Source: Anaerolineae bacterium
GTDB taxonomy: Bacteria > Chloroflexota > Anaerolineae > B4-G1 > SLSP01
Reading direction: 5' to 3'
Assembly (NCBI GenBank): GCA_016934645.1
Contig: JAFGSL010000519.1
Span: forward strand, 1 to 10,034
Length of the DNA: 10,034 nucleotides
The notes beneath the pieces were generated by a model. That model was not told the DNA's origin and made no database searches. It saw nothing but the letters and a program-made list of their open reading frames with translations. The position numbers and the translations under genes were made by a program. Every line of letters starts with the position of its first letter. The first letter of the stretch is position 1. Below, piece after piece: positions 1 through 6,433 of this stretch.

Positions 1-36
1 AACCTACCTAATGTTCTTATTGTGCAATAACTCTAG

Positions 37-225
37 TGTTTTTCCGAAGACTACAACGTGCGAAGTCAACGCGTATGGCGAAAGAATGGATTCCGGCACT
101 CGCTAACGGAAGAATTGAAACAACCCCAAAAGGGAAGCAAACAATTTCACTTCGTACTTACGAGGGAGGAGTATCTTGCTCGTCAAGATATGCCAATCTC
201 GAAAAAAGAAAGAAGGCAGGTATGA
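37..225 (+). pseudogene. C-terminal remnant of a GNAT-family N-acetyltransferase
   Basis: The frame ending in the TGA at 223-225 reads as the tail of a GNAT acetyltransferase. It contains NVRSQRVWRKNGF, which matches the family's coenzyme-A-side motif of the form N-x-R-(A/S)-x-R-(V/L)-(Y/W)-x-K-x-G-F, followed by a closing strand FHFVLTREEYL of the kind that ends many GNAT proteins. Upstream the same frame has stops at 28-30 and 34-36. The neighbouring frame gives AITLVFF just before, which would fit the preceding beta strand, so a frameshift near positions 35-46 is likely; that frame is itself stopped at 9-11. No start codon is available, so this is a fragment or decayed gene, with the rest outside the window. 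Its stop overlaps the next ATG (ATGA at 222-225). The GNAT call rests on one motif and the length; moderate confidence. Confidence 0.5.
212..216 (+). promoter_or_regulatory. Ribosome binding site setting the deiodinase start
   Basis: GAAGG lies five bases before the ATG at 222, inside the end of the GNAT remnant. Together with the ATGA stop/start overlap it suggests translational coupling to an upstream gene that has since decayed, and it argues against the longer reading from position 36. Confidence 0.6.
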
Positions 226-893
226 AAAATCCAGAAACGAAATTCGAACCGCTGAAGTTCCAGGAGAAAAGCCCGGATGAAATGATTGCGATCTCGGAAT
301 CGTTTTATCTGGATATGAAAGGGCGTCGCTCGGTCCGTGAGTTCTCGGATCGCCCCATTCCCGATGAAGTGATCAAAAACGCCCTATTAGCAGCCGGTAC
401 TGCACCAAGTGGGGCGAATATGCAGCCGTGGCATTTCGTCGTAGCGACCGATCCAGAGATCAAGAAAGAGATTCGGAAAGCAGCAGAAATAGAAGAGAAG
501 GCGTTTTATCAGACGCGCGCATCTGAAGAATGGTTGGAGGCGCTACAGCCGTTGGATACGGATGAAAACAAACCGTTTCTGGAGATCGCGCCGTGTCTGA
601 TCGTAGTGTTCTTGAAGAAAGTCACAGTCGATGAAGATGGAAAAGAACACAAGAATTACTACACAACTGAATCGGTGGGGATTGCGACAGGGATATTGAT
701 AACGGCATTGCACTTATCAGGCCTGGCCACATTGACCTACACACCAAGTCCGATGAAATTTCTGAACAAGATACTTGGAAGGCCTGATACCGAACGGCCA
801 TTCCTGATCTTGGTAACAGGATACCCAAGCAGCGATGCCAAAGTGCCAGTGATGAGCAAGTATCGGCTCGATCAGATGGCTACCTTTGCGTGA
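222..893 (+). CDS. Iodotyrosine-deiodinase-like nitroreductase (FMN)
   Basis: A 223-residue member of the FMN nitroreductase fold, closest by eye to the iodotyrosine deiodinase (IYD) branch, which reductively removes halogen from halotyrosines. Counting from the ATG at 222, the RRSVREF segment (37-43) and the GTAPSGAN motif (59-66) are the FMN-binding signatures. Aligned without gaps to human IYD as I remember it, the lid residues that clamp the amino-acid zwitterion are all present: Glu92 and Tyr96 (E-x-x-x-Y) and Lys117, exactly 21 residues after the Tyr. The C-terminal half also follows IYD (ESVGIATGILITAL, LGRP, GYP). The start at 222 is chosen over the ATG at 36 because GAAGG lies at 212-216 with 5-base spacing, because the upstream extension is the GNAT tail read in another frame, and because 223 residues suits soluble bacterial homologues. 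No signal or membrane segment is seen. The physiological substrate is unproven; a broader halophenol or nitro substrate is possible. Confidence 0.85.
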   Translation: MKNPETKFEPLKFQEKSPDEMIAISESFYLDMKGRRSVREFSDRPIPDEVIKNALLAAGTAPSGANMQPWHFVVATDPEIKKEIRKAAEIEEKAFYQTRASEEWLEALQPLDTDENKPFLEIAPCLIVVFLKKVTVDEDGKEHKNYYTTESVGIATGILITALHLSGLATLTYTPSPMKFLNKILGRPDTERPFLILVTGYPSSDAKVPVMSKYRLDQMATFA

Positions 894-1053
894 ATAAAGA
901 AAATAGATGGTGGGGTGATTATCCGCTCGCCGTCCAACAGGAGCAAGCTTGGGAGAAAACGAGAGCCATCAAAATCGGACCTATGACCCTCATACCCAAG
1001 TCCAGATGCACGAAGGTGAAGTTGAAGAAATACTGAGTGAGATCAAAACATAA
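890..1053 (+). pseudogene. Possible short decayed reading frame between deiodinase and GH3 genes
   Basis: A GTG at 890 overlaps the deiodinase stop (GTGA) and opens a 48-codon frame ending at 1034-1036. Its first part reads like protein (MNKENRWWGDYPLAVQQEQ after initiator conversion), but after about residue 28 it turns into basic, low-quality sequence. A second frame running to the TAA at 1051-1053 then reads plausibly, ending HEGEVEEILSEIKT. The pattern suggests one small gene with an internal deletion or frameshift near 970-985. I do not recognise the family, and chance cannot be excluded for such short frames. Nothing else is seen in the gap before the GH3 gene except its ribosome binding site. 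Confidence 0.25.
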
Positions 1054-1070
1054 ACTTAGGAGGTTTAGCT

Positions 1071-3251
1071 ATGACTAAAACGAGTAACGCAGTAGCATTT
1101 ACCGGCTTTGAACCGGGAACGGCACCTACCACCGAGCAGATTGAGGCCAAGGCCCGCGAACTATTGGCACAGCTTACATTGGACGAGAAACTCGGGATGA
1201 TGGATGGCGATATCGCATTTTGGCCCGGCATGGCAGAAATGATGGGGGGCGGTTATGGCGATCATCCATGGCCGGCGGGCATCGTTTCGCGCCTGGGCAT
1301 CCCCGGTATCCGCTTTGCGGACGGCCCTCGCGGCGTGGTTATGGATGGGGCCACCACATTCCCGGTTTCGATGGCTCGGGGCGCGGCGTGGGATGTGGAC
1401 CTTGAAGAACGCATCGGCGATGTCATCGGACGTGAACTGCGTTCAATGGGCGGCACGCTGTTTGGAGGGGTCTGCATCAACCTGCTCCGCCATCCGGCCT
1501 GGGGGCGCGCCCAGGAGACCTATGGAGAGGATCCCTACCACCTGGGTGAGATGGGGGCAGCCCTCACGCGCGGAGTGCAAAAACACACCATGGCGTGCGT
1601 CAAGCACTATGCGCTCAACTCGATGGAAAACGCCCGTTTCAAGGTGGATGCGCATATCAGCCTCAGGGCGCTCCACGAAATCTACCTTGCCCACTTCAAG
1701 CGCGTGGTGGACGAGGGGGTGGCGGCCGTGATGAGCGCCTACAACAGCGTCAACGGGGAATGGTGTGGACAAAACAAGGTCTTGCTGACCGACATCCTCA
1801 AAGAGAAGTGGGGCTTTACTGGGTATATCTTGACCGACTTTATGTTTGGTATGCGCGATGCCAAGAAAGCCGCCCTGGCCGGACAGGACCTGGAAATGCC
1901 GTTCCAGATGCACTATCACCAAGACTTGAAGGGCCTGGTCGAAAATGGTAGTGTGCCCATAAAAGTGATCGATGACTCGGTCTTGCGCCTGTTGCGCCAG
2001 CAACTGCGGCTGCTCCAGCCCGGCGACTATGATGCGGCACAGGTCGGCAGCGAGGCCAACCGGGCGCTGGCGCGCGAAGCAGCGGAGAAATCCATCGTGC
2101 TGCTGCAAAACAAGGGCGACCTGCTCCCGCTGCGGGACGTGAAGAAGATCGCCGTGATTGGCCGGCTGGCCGATACGCCTAACACCGGCGACGCCGGCTC
2201 CAGCAACACCCGTCCCGCCTACGTGGTCACCCCGCTCGCTGGGATTCAGGCCGCGCTCCAGGGGCAGGCAGACGTGCTGTGCGACGATGGCAGCGACCTC
2301 GAGCGGGCCAAAGCCACCGCCCGGGCCGCCGATGTGGTGATCCTGGTGGTGGGTTACACTCATATTGATGAAGGCGAATTCCTTGACCCGGACACGATGC
2401 AAAATTTGGCACCACTCTTCCCACCGCCTGCCCCAGAGGAGGTGCCTATCGCCCAGGGGTTTATGCAAGGTGCGGGTGCGCAAGTGGACGACGAGTTCTT
2501 GACCGGCGGCGACCGTGACCGGCTGACGCTACATCCTGAAGATGAGGCGTTGATCCAGGCTATTGCCAGCGTGAACCCACAGATCATCGTCGCGGTGATG
2601 GGCGGCAGTGCAGTTATCATGGAAGCCTGGCGCGAACAGGTGCCGTCCATTCTGATGCTCTGGTATCCCGGTATGGAGGGCGGTCACGCCCTGGCCGATA
2701 TCCTGCTTGGGCGGGTCAACCCCAGCGGCAAGCTACCGTTCGTCATCCCGCAGCGGGCTGAGCACCTGCCGTTCTTCGACAAGGATGCCACTGAAATCGA
2801 ATACGATCTATGGCATGGCTATCGCAAGCTCGAGCGCGACGGCAATAGACCGGCGTTCCCCTTCGGGTTTGGTCTCAGCTACACCAGTTACCACTACGCC
2901 AATTTAAAACTCGCACAAAACAAAGTCAGCCCGTCAGAAACCTTGTCGCTGAGCCTGGATGTCTCCAATACCGGCGCACACGCCGGTGAGGAGGTTGTGC
3001 AGCTCTACGTCTCGCCCATTGGCTCGGCTGTGGAGCGGGCGCCCAAAGAACTCAAGGCGTTCACCCGGATTGCTCTCCAGCCCGGCGAAACCAAAACGAT
3101 CCAACTCAGTGTGCCTATGTCCCGGCTGGCCTACTACGATGAAGCCCTGGCGGATTTCGTTGTCGAGCCGCTCGAATACGAACTCTTTGTCGGATCACAT
3201 TCTTTAGATGACCATGCTTTGAAAGCGCGTTTTATGGTTCGTAGCGAGTAA
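1071..3251 (+). CDS. Glycoside hydrolase family 3, beta-glucosidase type
   Basis: A 726-residue enzyme of the usual three-part GH3 layout, predicted to cleave beta-linked glucose or related sugars from oligosaccharide or glycoside ends by a retaining mechanism. The N-terminal barrel (about 30-310) carries ADGPRG (83-88), the ETYGEDP signature (149-155), KHY (178-180) and the nucleophile candidate Asp256 in LTDF. The second alpha/beta domain (about 340-560) opens with the typical SIVLLQN segment and holds the DEGE motif (433-436), where Glu434 is the acid/base candidate; about 40 residues are inserted before the GGDRDRLTL segment (479-486). A fibronectin-III-like C-terminal domain (about 615-710) contains NTG..AGEEVVQLYVS. 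No signal peptide is visible, so it is probably cytosolic and acts on imported sugars. AGGAGG at 1058-1063, seven bases before the ATG, supports the start. Exact sugar specificity cannot be read from sequence. The large antisense frame over it is a codon-phase shadow. Confidence 0.93.
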   Translation: MTKTSNAVAFTGFEPGTAPTTEQIEAKARELLAQLTLDEKLGMMDGDIAFWPGMAEMMGGGYGDHPWPAGIVSRLGIPGIRFADGPRGVVMDGATTFPVSMARGAAWDVDLEERIGDVIGRELRSMGGTLFGGVCINLLRHPAWGRAQETYGEDPYHLGEMGAALTRGVQKHTMACVKHYALNSMENARFKVDAHISLRALHEIYLAHFKRVVDEGVAAVMSAYNSVNGEWCGQNKVLLTDILKEKWGFTGYILTDFMFGMRDAKKAALAGQDLEMPFQMHYHQDLKGLVENGSVPIKVIDDSVLRLLRQQLRLLQPGDYDAAQVGSEANRALAREAAEKSIVLLQNKGDLLPLRDVKKIAVIGRLADTPNTGDAGSSNTRPAYVVTPLAGIQAALQGQADVLCDDGSDLERAKATARAADVVILVVGYTHIDEGEFLDPDTMQNLAPLFPPPAPEEVPIAQGFMQGAGAQVDDEFLTGGDRDRLTLHPEDEALIQAIASVNPQIIVAVMGGSAVIMEAWREQVPSILMLWYPGMEGGHALADILLGRVNPSGKLPFVIPQRAEHLPFFDKDATEIEYDLWHGYRKLERDGNRPAFPFGFGLSYTSYHYANLKLAQNKVSPSETLSLSLDVSNTGAHAGEEVVQLYVSPIGSAVERAPKELKAFTRIALQPGETKTIQLSVPMSRLAYYDEALADFVVEPLEYELFVGSHSLDDHALKARFMVRSE

Positions 3252-3267
3252 CTGTCACAGGAAGGAT

Positions 3268-3334
3268 ACGGAGCGTTGCTATAGTCAGGTGCAGCCAAAC
3301 CCGCTGCACCTGACCCACACCTTCGGCGCTCCGT
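3268..3334 (+). repeat. Nested perfect inverted repeat (two-tier hairpin)
   Basis: An inner 12-base arm GTCAGGTGCAGC (3284-3295) is perfectly complemented by 3303-3314 around the 7-base loop CAAACCC. An outer 8-base arm ACGGAGCG (3268-3275) pairs perfectly with CGCTCCGT (3327-3334). The structure fills most of the 115-base gap between the GH3 stop and the next gene. No run of T follows on either strand, so it is not a classical intrinsic terminator. It could halt or stabilise the GH3 transcript, act as a control element for the downstream gene, or be a dispersed REP-like palindrome. Confidence 0.7.
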
Positions 3335-3350
3335 TGTTGGGTCACACCAA

Positions 3351-3357
3351 AGAGGAG
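3351..3357 (+). promoter_or_regulatory. Ribosome binding site setting the PH-like gene start
   Basis: AGAGGAG sits nine bases before the ATG at 3367. It favours this start over an in-frame GTG at 3289, which lies inside the inner hairpin arm and would add 26 residues translated from the palindrome. Confidence 0.6.
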
Positions 3358-3366
3358 AAAGGAACC

Positions 3367-4125
3367 ATGGCTGAATTCACATACACCCCATTAGAGGAAG
3401 GAGAAGTGGTCGTGATTGGCCCGGTCACATTCTCCAGCAGCAGTTCGCTGAGTTTTAACGCAGGTGGCACACAGAGCGCCCAGGTTAGCCAAACAAACCG
3501 GCGCAAGGTCGGGATTACTAACCGGCGTGTGATTATCGAGCGAGGTGGCCAACCTCAGGGAACGCAGATCATTTCTAACGCGGACATAAAGCGCGTCTAT
3601 GTCCGGCGAGAGAAATTCGGGACCAAGATTGAACAGATAGAAACCACCGGTGGTCAGAAGGTGAAACTGGACATAGCCGGCTTGAGCGCGCGGGATGAGG
3701 CGCGCTTGTTCAAGCTCTTCCCCAACGCAGAAATCGGGCAGCGGAAAGGGCTATTCGGCGGTTTCTCCAAGTTGACACCACGGTCTGTAGCCGCATCACG
3801 CAAAACGCGCTCGTCCAAGCCGGCGGCGAGGAAGACCGCGCCTGTTGCAGCCAAGCCCACGCCGCCGATAACAGGTGGTAGGTTGGCCAAGAGCCACCTC
3901 GACGATACAGACATCCAGTCACTGGAAGACCTGCGCCGCTATTATCCCTTACCTCAGGAGTACGACTATGCTCAGAGGGCAAAGGGAGACTATGTCGTAA
4001 AGCGCTTGGCCGACGGGGAGGAGTTTCTGTTCTTGCTCGAAGAGGGCATACTGGGGTTTGACGTGCCAGTTCAAGACCCCAAGCGGAGGAAAGTAACGAT
4101 AGAGGTGCTGAAGAAGAAACAATGA
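3367..4125 (+). CDS. PH-like domain protein with charged linker and C-terminal domain of unknown function
   Basis: A 252-residue protein. Residues about 5-120 resemble bacterial PH-like (GRAM/bPH) domains: an early glutamate-rich turn, a Ser-rich strand (TFSSSSSLSF), then the characteristic KVGITNRRVIIERG strand (47-60), followed by a strand that would set the domain edge (ADIKRVYVRREKFG). Residues about 132-175 form a low-complexity linker rich in Ser, Lys, Ala and Pro. A compact C-terminal part (about 178-252) is not recognised; it has LEDLRRYYPLPQEYDY and a Lys-rich tail (KKKQ). There is no membrane segment or signal peptide, so it is cytosolic or peripheral. The PH-like call is from fold pattern only. 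The gene stands apart from the GH3 gene behind a hairpin and ends 25 bases before the NIF3 gene, so it may be cotranscribed with the latter. No function is assigned. Confidence 0.75.
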   Translation: MAEFTYTPLEEGEVVVIGPVTFSSSSSLSFNAGGTQSAQVSQTNRRKVGITNRRVIIERGGQPQGTQIISNADIKRVYVRREKFGTKIEQIETTGGQKVKLDIAGLSARDEARLFKLFPNAEIGQRKGLFGGFSKLTPRSVAASRKTRSSKPAARKTAPVAAKPTPPITGGRLAKSHLDDTDIQSLEDLRRYYPLPQEYDYAQRAKGDYVVKRLADGEEFLFLLEEGILGFDVPVQDPKRRKVTIEVLKKKQ

Positions 4126-4150
4126 ACAATCAGAATACAAGGGAAAATCC

Positions 4151-4933
4151 ATGAAAATCCGAGAGTTTATCAATTGGATGAAGACGTCAATGGGATTTGA
4201 ATGGAGAGAAACTGCTATTGATGTTTTTCTCTATGGCGATCCTGACATCGAACTGCAAAACGTCGCCGTCACGATGATGGCCACCCAGGAAGTGCTGGAG
4301 AAAGCTATCGAAAGAGGCTGCAACCTCATCATCACCCATGAACCGTTATTCTATAACCATCACCACCAATTCCAGCACCTTTTGGAGGATGCAGTCTACA
4401 AAGCCAAAAAGGCATATTTGAGAGACTATGGGCTGTGTATCTTTCACCTGCATGATAATCTGCACCATCCCGGACTGGATTATATCGCGGCGGGCATGGC
4501 CCGGAAATTGAACTGGGAAAGCTATCGTACCGATGAGACCTTCAAAAGCTTCAGGATGCCTGGGGTCAAACTGGAACAGATTTTGGGGGACATCGATGCA
4601 AAGCTCGCACCAGCGGCTCTAAAACACATCGGTGACAAAGATTTCGCTTACGAAAACGTCGTAACCAGTTGGGGCTTTATGGGGATGGAAAACGCGGCGA
4701 AGTTGATCAACCGCTATGAAAGCAGCCTCCTGATCACAGGTGAAACCCATGAGTGGGAGTTCGTTGAATACGTGCACGATGCCCACCATATGGGTTTGAG
4801 AAAAGCTCTCGTCATGGTTGGCCACGTCGCTTCAGAAGAGAGCGGGGTCGAGTTTTTTAGCCACTATTTGCAGGATAAGGCACCGGCTCTGTCGATATCG
4901 TATATAAGGGCTGATGATCCCTTCATGAAATAG
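4151..4933 (+). CDS. NIF3-family (DUF34) dinuclear metal-centre protein
   Basis: A 260-residue protein of the NIF3/YbgI family, whose members form a toroidal hexamer with a two-metal site; the reaction is not settled, and the database label GTP cyclohydrolase 1 type 2 is weakly founded. The expected metal-ligand motifs appear in order: the segment NLIITHEPLFY with His63, FHLHDN with His101 and Asp102, and GHVASEES with His225 and Glu229. The segment LLITGETHEWEF (193-204) matches the conserved ITGE region, though the usual HH pair is spread out. The length equals that of the single-domain bacterial form without the PII-like insert. The ribosome binding site is weak (AAGGGA, about 7 bases upstream), but no better start exists. 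No signal peptide is seen; it should be cytosolic. Confidence 0.82.
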   Translation: MKIREFINWMKTSMGFEWRETAIDVFLYGDPDIELQNVAVTMMATQEVLEKAIERGCNLIITHEPLFYNHHHQFQHLLEDAVYKAKKAYLRDYGLCIFHLHDNLHHPGLDYIAAGMARKLNWESYRTDETFKSFRMPGVKLEQILGDIDAKLAPAALKHIGDKDFAYENVVTSWGFMGMENAAKLINRYESSLLITGETHEWEFVEYVHDAHHMGLRKALVMVGHVASEESGVEFFSHYLQDKAPALSISYIRADDPFMK

Positions 4934-4970
4934 GGCCCCTGAATTACAACGGGGAGAACGAGAGATAGCT

Positions 4971-5486
4971 ATGGACAAAAACTGCGTACCGTATCCGCGA
5001 AAATCATTGTACCTGCTGCTAACAATTCCAATGATCGCGATCTATGTCGCCATTGCCGCATTGCTCTGGAAGGCAAACCAGACCGTTTTTGCGATCTATC
5101 TCACCCTGTTCATCGTCGTGGCAGTTTCTCAAAGCTACGTTTGCGTCTACTGGCAGTGTCCTTACGTTGGCAAGTTCGCGCCTTGTGTAGGTGGGTTTTG
5201 CCTGCCATCCAGTCAACTTGCTCGATTGTTCAAAAACACCAAACGATCAGAGAGCCTCTACAATATTGCCGTCACCCTGGCCTTTGCAGCCTTCTTGGGC
5301 ATCATCGTTTTGCCGATCTACTTTCTTTATCAACAAGGCAGCGTGTACCTACTCGGCTATCTTGGGATCGTCTTAATCTATGCGTCCAGTTTTTTGTGGT
5401 GGATTTGTCCGGTGTGCGGTACACGACACGTATGTCCAGGAGGACAGGCATCTACCAAATTGCGAGAAAGACTTATCCGAAAATGA
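4971..5486 (+). CDS. Four-helix membrane protein with paired cysteine motifs
   Basis: A 171-residue integral membrane protein of unrecognised family. Four hydrophobic segments are visible (about 13-33, 37-57, 97-119, 124-143). After helix 2 comes a cysteine cluster with Cys58, Cys63, Cys72 and Cys77 (C-x4-C-x8-C-x4-C). After helix 4 comes CPVCGTRHVCPGG, with Cys146, Cys149 and Cys155. Another Cys (5) lies near the N terminus. With four helices both clusters would fall on the same side of the membrane and next to each other, a layout suited to binding a metal, an Fe-S cluster, or forming disulfides. The tail is basic (RERLIRK), which by the positive-inside rule favours the cytoplasmic side for the tail and the clusters. 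It precedes the ICMT-like gene by 57 bases on the same strand. No function is assigned. Confidence 0.8.
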   Translation: MDKNCVPYPRKSLYLLLTIPMIAIYVAIAALLWKANQTVFAIYLTLFIVVAVSQSYVCVYWQCPYVGKFAPCVGGFCLPSSQLARLFKNTKRSESLYNIAVTLAFAAFLGIIVLPIYFLYQQGSVYLLGYLGIVLIYASSFLWWICPVCGTRHVCPGGQASTKLRERLIRK

Positions 5487-5543
5487 CACCCCTCGGTAAA
5501 AACGATCGACAAATTCAGGTCAGCAGGCGAGGAACGACATGAT

Positions 5544-6011
5544 ATGAAAAGAAGACGTGGCGAGACGCCTTCTCCGCTTGGAAGGCAGGTAAGGCTCATA
5601 ACCGCTATTACAATCCTGGGGTTCATATGCATTAACGGCAGTTATCGATGGGGACTGGTGATTGGGCAAAGCTGGCTGACGATCGCGAGTGGTTGGATTT
5701 TGGTGGCGACGGGTATCATCGTTCGAGCGCTTGCGGCGATAGCACTGGGAAGCACGCAGAAGATTGAGGCGTTAGTCACCTCAGGCATTTATGGGGAAAC
5801 GAGAAATCCAATCTACTTGGCTATGGTGTTGGTCATGGTGGGTGCAGCACTTGTATCGCGGGCGATGTTGGCAATTGGATGGGCAGCGGCAAGCATGGCA
5901 GCGCTATACTGGCTTGCGAAGCGTGAAGAGCGCGACTTGGAGCAGGCGTTCGGTGAGACGTATCGCAGGTACAAACAGAATGTGCCTATGTTTTGGCCAC
6001 ACATTCGGTGA
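5544..6011 (+). CDS. ICMT/PEMT-like membrane methyltransferase
   Basis: A 155-residue membrane protein of the isoprenylcysteine carboxyl methyltransferase / phospholipid methyltransferase superfamily, which uses S-adenosylmethionine. The diagnostic C-terminal region is present: LVTSGIYGETRNPIYLAM (77-94), with the RNPxY signature at 87-91, a further helix pair, then EERDLEQAFGETYRRYKQNV (128-147), in which the Glu residues and RRY closely follow the cofactor-binding region of the family. Hydrophobic segments lie at about 18-35, 43-70, 90-104 and 107-124. The start at 5544 is forced because an ATG at 5539 runs straight into TGA; GAGGA lies at 5529-5533. The bacterial members act on varied or unknown acceptors, so no substrate is named. 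The next gene starts 23 bases after its stop. Confidence 0.85.
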   Translation: MKRRRGETPSPLGRQVRLITAITILGFICINGSYRWGLVIGQSWLTIASGWILVATGIIVRALAAIALGSTQKIEALVTSGIYGETRNPIYLAMVLVMVGAALVSRAMLAIGWAAASMAALYWLAKREERDLEQAFGETYRRYKQNVPMFWPHIR

Positions 6012-6310
6012 ATGGAGAAATGAGGTGTCAACGTATGAATGAGATAAGTGCAGAAAACACGGATTCTATTCGTAATAGTCTCTACAGAATTGGCGGGGTG
6101 GCAGGCTTTATTTGCGCCTTGATGTATGCGATCACCCTCGGTGTCTACATCCCTGCTTATCGCGTCGGCCCACCCCCAGCAACCGTGCTCGAATGGTTCA
6201 CGCTATTCCAGACCAACCCGCTCACAGGCCTTTTCTTCCTCGGTCTGGCCGACGTCGTCATCGTGATCCTCTGGGGGCCGCTAGTGCTCGCCATCTACGA
6301 TGCCCTTAGG

Positions 6311-6431
6311 GTCTGTAAAAGAATAAGTTCCGCGCAGAGCGCCCCGGGGACGGGGCTTAGAGCGAAAAACGGGAAGTTATATTTTTACGAACCCTTAGAG
6401 CGTTAGAATGGGAAGTTATATTTTTACGAAT
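6311..6431. mobile_element. 121-bp MITE-like non-autonomous element with 7-bp target duplication
   Basis: The element is flanked by direct repeats CCTTAGG at 6304-6310 and 6432-6438, as expected of a duplicated target. Its ends are imperfect inverted repeats: the left end GTCTGTAAAAGAATAAGTTCC against the reverse complement of the right end, which reads ATTCGTAAAAATATAACTTCC; 15 of 21 positions match. It carries no coding frame of note, a GC-rich core with CCCCGGGG at 6342-6349, and an AT-rich right half. The net added length of 128 bases is not a multiple of three, which explains the frameshift in the host gene. It would need a transposase from elsewhere; none is in the window. Confidence 0.78.
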
Positions 6432-6433
6432 CC
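6357..6433 (+). repeat. Two tandem 38/39-bp units forming the right half of the inserted element
   Basis: Unit 1 (6357-6394) and unit 2 (6395-6433) both start TTAGAGCG, share GGGAAGTTATATTTTTACGAA without mismatch, and end CCC or TCC. They differ in a 6-7 base stretch after TTAGAGCG. The 3' end of unit 2 is also the right inverted repeat of the element, so the terminal sequence appears to have been duplicated internally. Confidence 0.85.

Noticed and set aside
36..221. N-terminal extension of the deiodinase-like protein
   Set aside because: The extension is absent from soluble relatives as I know them, the other frame encodes a GNAT tail, and a ribosome binding site supports the ATG at 222.
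1443..2483. A 346-codon open frame on the - strand across the GH3 gene
   Set aside because: It lies entirely antisense to a gene with clear GH3 motifs, its translation has no recognisable domain, and long antisense frames are expected opposite GC-biased codons.
3284..3314. Intrinsic terminator after the GH3 gene
   Set aside because: The stem is strong but no T-rich tract follows on either strand, so it is reported as an inverted repeat rather than a terminator.
4151..4933. Folate-pathway role for the NIF3 gene because of the label GTP cyclohydrolase 1 type 2
   Set aside because: The family's biochemical role is not established and the gene is 2 kb from fchA-folD with unrelated membrane genes between them.
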